Shown here piece by piece: positions 60,847-64,000 of a stretch of 64,000 nucleotides of DNA (positions are counted from its first letter, which is position 1; every line of letters begins with the position of its first letter). A model generated the notes under the pieces. The model saw only the letters and a list, made by a program, of their open reading frames with translations. It was not told the DNA's origin and made no database searches. Where the stretch lies: positions 62,001 to 126,000 of the forward strand of contig MU006114.1 in the NCBI GenBank assembly GCA_010093705.1, in the 5' to 3' direction. The DNA comes from Patellaria atrata CBS 101060. Lineage: Eukaryota > Ascomycota > Dothideomycetes > Patellariales > Patellariaceae. Made by a program: the position numbers and the translations under genes.

Positions 60847-61639
60847 TTAAATGCACCACCTATAACTTGCATATCTCCCCGCTGTTACAGATCTCCTTAT
60901 AATCTTGACAACTTGTCCTCTCCTCAGGCCAAGGTATTTGGCCATCGGATCTGTGACCTGAATTCTAGGTAACTGACTCTCCTTTAGTCTGTATCTTTCC
61001 AGTAGTTTGGCTTTCTCCTCCTTGCTAAGTAGAACGTGCTTCGGGACTAGCTCATGACGTGTGATGTTGACAAGTAGATCTTGTTCTAAGAAAGTTTCGA
61101 TAATGCGAGGGAGGACCGTAGGTATAATCTTAAGTGCGGACGGCGTGACCGGAACTGCTGATATAAAGACTCCAGTGTAGAATTGGTTCTGATCGACGTG
61201 TTGGCAGAATTGTCGAAGTTGTTTTATACCCACATTGGCATCCCCGTTGAATTCGACCCAGATAGTGCCAATCGCCGAAGGAGAATCTGGAGCTTTCGGG
61301 TCTTTGTACTTCTCGATCATGTCCTCAGTAGGACGAGCAGAGAAGGCCATTTTCTTGCGACTGGAACGGGAGCAACCTAAGTTAGGACCATATATGGTAT
61401 CGCGGCAACATTAGAGCTTACTCGGGATAACCGCTCCCATCAGCATATTGCTCTCGAAATTGCTCCAGGCTGATCTGGATCTCTTCATCGAGCAGCTCGT
61501 AACCCTTGACGAAGTTAGTTTGCAGAGAAACTCTACAGCTTCGAGAAAGTCTCACCCTGTCCTTGCACATTTCCCGAGCTGTTCGCCATGCTCGCCAGAG
61601 ACGAACGAGTTCTTTTGATCCTTCACTAGAGTCGTCCAT
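60847..61639 (-). CDS. RPB5: RNA polymerases I/II/III shared subunit RPB5 (ABC27)
   Basis: Three exons on the minus strand: 61639-61556, 61504-61422, 61360-60847, giving 226 residues. The N-terminal jaw starts with [20 protein letters not shown]. The C-terminal assembly domain, shared with archaeal RpoH, is very clear: [20 protein letters not shown], then [20 protein letters not shown], then [23 protein letters not shown]5 is an essential subunit of all three nuclear RNA polymerases, located in the lower jaw that contacts downstream DNA. Introns are 51 and 61 nt and preserve frame. It is divergently arranged with PPM1, whose ATG is 220 bp away. Confidence 0.95.
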
Positions 61640-61859
61640 GTTGAAGCGAAGGGTGATAAGGTATGGAAGGAAATAAAGATGATATGGAAGGAAGTAAGGA
61701 TGATATAGTCGAACAAAAAAAAGGTTTCGGCTTAATCAGTCAACGCGGCGATACCTTAGCTTGGCGTTGCGGCATGCATTTTCGCGTTGACCTTCAACCT
61801 CATTACAGTACATTCATAGCTCAGCGCGTCGCTATTCCACCGCAAGCTAAGGATCAAGA
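61640..61859. promoter_or_regulatory. Divergent RPB5/PPM1 promoter region
   Basis: The 220 bp between the two start codons must hold the core promoters of both genes. It contains a GGAAGGAAATAAAGATGATATGGAAGGAAGTAAGGATGATAT direct repeat at about 61660-61705 (unit ATGGAAGGAA.TAA.GATGAT, two copies) and an A-tract (61717-61724). No TATA box is obvious. Confidence 0.5.
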
Positions 61860-63067
61860 ATGTCACTGCCTCCCAAATCAAATCTAAGTGACCTACTCTC
61901 TTCCAAACTTGCAACTCGCGGGCGAGGAAGAGGGAGAGGTCTGGGTCCTAACAGAGGGGATGAGCGCACCGACGAAGACAAAGATAGGATTGTTCAGAAG
62001 ACGGACGAAGATGCATCCGTCTCGAGAATGAGTGCAGTAGGATTAGGGTATCTCGAGGATCCGTTCACTAGGGCTTTTGTTAAGGGACAAATACCTCGTA
62101 GATACCCTATCATCAATCGAGGTAAATCAACTGCAAACTGGAACCTCAATCGATTATGCTGACTCTCCTAGGCACGTACGTTCGAACAACTGCTATTGAT
62201 ACCCTTGTAAATAGGTTCTTGGCTCAGAGACCATCAGAACCGAAACAGATAATATCTCTGGGAGCGGGCTCTGATACGAGATTCTTTCGTATCATCTCCA
62301 AGAATCAGTCAATAGCACTAACTTATCACGAGTTGGACTTTCCGACCAACACTTCCCTGAAGATACAGTGTATCCAGCAATCTCATGGTTTACTGTCCAT
62401 CGTCCAAGCCAAGTTGAAAGCCCCCTCCGAGTTGTCTATATCTCCTGACGGGACAACCTTAACATCACCAAATTACAATATTCTCCCAATGGATCTTCGA
62501 AACCTTTCACAAAACCAGTCATCCTCTCATTCAAATCCTCTCTTATCTCTTTCCAATTTCTCAACTGCAGTTCCTACTCTTATCCTTTCCGAATGCTGTT
62601 TAGTGTATTTGTCTCCACAGTATGCCGATAGCGTTCTACATACTTTAGCCAAAGAACTATTTCCATCTTCTACTGCTCTTGGTTTCATTCTCTACGAGCC
62701 TATTCGTCCCAATGATGCATTTGGACGTGTAATGATTTCAAATCTTGCAACTCGCGGTATACACCTACAAACCCTTAAAAAATATTCATCTCTTACACGA
62801 CAAAGACAGAGACTGCTGATTAGTGGGTTTGAGAGCGGCCAAGGCGCTTCTGATGTTGACTTTATTTGGAATAATTGGATAGATGAAGCAGAAAAGGAAA
62901 GGATTGCCAATCTTGAAATGTTTGATGAAATTGAGGAGTGGAGGATGCTCGGGAAACACTATTGTGTTGCTTGGGGTTGGAGAGATGGTGCGGACAACCA
63001 GCCCATATTTACTCCGGCATGGTATGAGGTTATAAGCCAGGATGAAATCGAGGATGATATTGGTTAA
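61860..63067 (+). CDS. PPM1: Leucine carboxyl methyltransferase 1 (PP2A methyltransferase)
   Basis: Two exons: 61860-62121 and 62172-63067, giving 385 residues. After a Gly/Arg-rich patch (TRGRGRGRGLGPNRG) come the LCMT1 hallmarks: GYLEDPFTRAFVKGQIPRRY, then GTYVRTTAIDTLVNRFL, the SAM-binding QIISLGAGSDTRFF, YHELDFPTNTSLKI, a motif IV-like LILSECCLVYLSPQYADSVL, and ALGFILYEPIRPNDAFGRVM. The enzyme methylates the C-terminal leucine of the PP2A catalytic subunit and so controls assembly with B-type regulatory subunits. The intron lies in the middle of the substrate/SAM region in phase. The start is the first ATG, and it gives a family-like N-terminus. Confidence 0.94.
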
Positions 63068-63530
63068 GCAGAAGATTGATCACTAGGTACAGCAACAGTC
63101 GAATATGGCTTGAGCGAACTTAAAGCTCTCGCCCATAGTGTTTGTATGTTCGCTCTATCAAGCGGAAACGATCCATGTATAATTGGAGTTACCTCTATGC
63201 TTTACGGAGTAAAGCGTAATTGTGCAAAATACCCTCCTAGGTATTCACTTCCATATCTTTTTACGACAAGCATTCATCTCATTACGCTGCATGTGACGCG
63301 GTGACAGGTGCGGAATATATCGCGCTAATATAATTGGCACAAGGGATGAGAAATGGGCGAAGTGCCAAGATATCTAGCTCAAAGTGGGTTAGTTTCAGCC
63401 TTTCCAGCGCTCCTAACTTCAACGTTCGCGAACTCTCGACGCGAAAAACATCCCAAAGCTCTGACATCTAGATTATTGTGCAAACCTGCATTACTGGTTC
63501 ACGATATCCAGTATCACTGTTACTGATAAA
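63068..63530. other. Intergenic
   Basis: 3' flank of PPM1 and promoter of the last gene. Nothing recognised. Confidence 0.4.
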
Positions 63531-64000
63531 ATGCAAGACCCCAGTCAAGGTGTCCCCGGTCATCTTGTAAGCTTTTCAGCTCCCTTATTATTCAAAAGTT
63601 TGATATTGACTGACCTTCAAAAAGCTCCCCCACGTCCATTTGATATCGTCCTATCGTTTTCCAACGCAAGCTCGGCCAGATCTTCAAGATGCGCTCTCAA
63701 AACTCCTCGAAGCGCCTAGAATTGTTCGAGACCTTGCCCCAATGTCATGGACATATCTCACAACTCCCCTACCTGATGGTACTATGATTTTGACGTGGCA
63801 ACCACACAATCAGAGACAAACAAGGTTTGCAAGCGATGGTATCGTGTGGGCAGATCCGGAAGTGACTTACCACCATGAAGTTCGCGGCTATGTCAGTATT
63901 CCTTAGGATTATAAATGAGGTTACGCTGATGTTTCCTAAGACACTTGAAATTCTAGTCCATCGTACAGGATATGCTCCTGTCCGAGAGCAAATTGCCAGT
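63531..64000 (+). CDS. Conserved fungal protein, 5' part (runs off the window)
   Basis: Exons 63531-63566, 63625-63891 and 63941-64000+, with introns of 58 and 49 nt (GTAAGC..AAAAG and GTCAGT..CTAAG, the latter with a GCTGAT branch-like site). The frame reads MQDPSQGVPGHLLPHVHLIS, SYRFPTQARPDLQDALSKLL, APMSWTYLTTPLPDGTMILT, HHEVRGYTLEILVHRTGYAP. Exon phases agree (36, 267 nt) and the order of Trp, Gly and Pro residues looks like a conserved domain I have seen in other ascomycetes, but I cannot name it. The C-terminus lies beyond 64000. Confidence 0.6.

Overview
The window is nuclear DNA of a filamentous ascomycete (Pezizomycotina). The evidence is many 40-100 nt introns with GT..AG ends and CTAAC/CTGAT-type branch points, fungal-only families (Zn2Cys6 factor, KAR9, alternative oxidase, peroxisomal alcohol oxidase, a STAND/NACHT-ankyrin protein), and mixed gene orientation with no operons. 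Nothing seen fixes the class. Gene models were built by reading spliced frames by eye. Several genes have exons too short, or without an ATG, to show up as open frames; these include CFT2, an acylphosphatase and a hypothetical gene near 35 kb.

Left part (1-25 kb): the 5' end of CFT2/CPSF2 (minus strand, cut by the window edge); a 4 kb gap; an AT-hook plus Zn2Cys6 transcription factor; another 4 kb gap; a tandem WHITE/ABCG-type transporter; a secreted Ser/Thr-rich surface protein; a two-finger CCCH RNA-binding protein; and the actin-interacting WD40 protein AIP1.

Middle part (25-42 kb) is gene-poor and decayed. It holds a fold-back element with 165-nt inverted arms, about 6 kb with no recognisable gene except a short-unit repeat cluster, a frame-broken gene of unknown family, a small spliced hypothetical gene, and a 4 kb NACHT-ankyrin (NLR-like) pseudogene. 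The stops and P-loop changes in that pseudogene look like G:C to A:T mutation.

Right part (42-64 kb) is gene-dense: a two-membrane-segment kelch protein, KAR9, a conserved fungal protein of unknown function, acylphosphatase, mitochondrial alternative oxidase, a likely gene relic, a ten-exon peroxisomal alcohol (methanol) oxidase, RPB5 and PPM1 sharing a 220 bp divergent promoter, and the start of a conserved unknown gene that runs off the right edge.

Most intact genes are housekeeping (mRNA 3' processing, RNA polymerase, PP2A methylation, spindle positioning, actin turnover). Alternative oxidase and alcohol oxidase lie 2.1 kb apart and both are oxygen-consuming, but a functional link is only inference. 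No tRNA, rRNA or CRISPR array was recognised.
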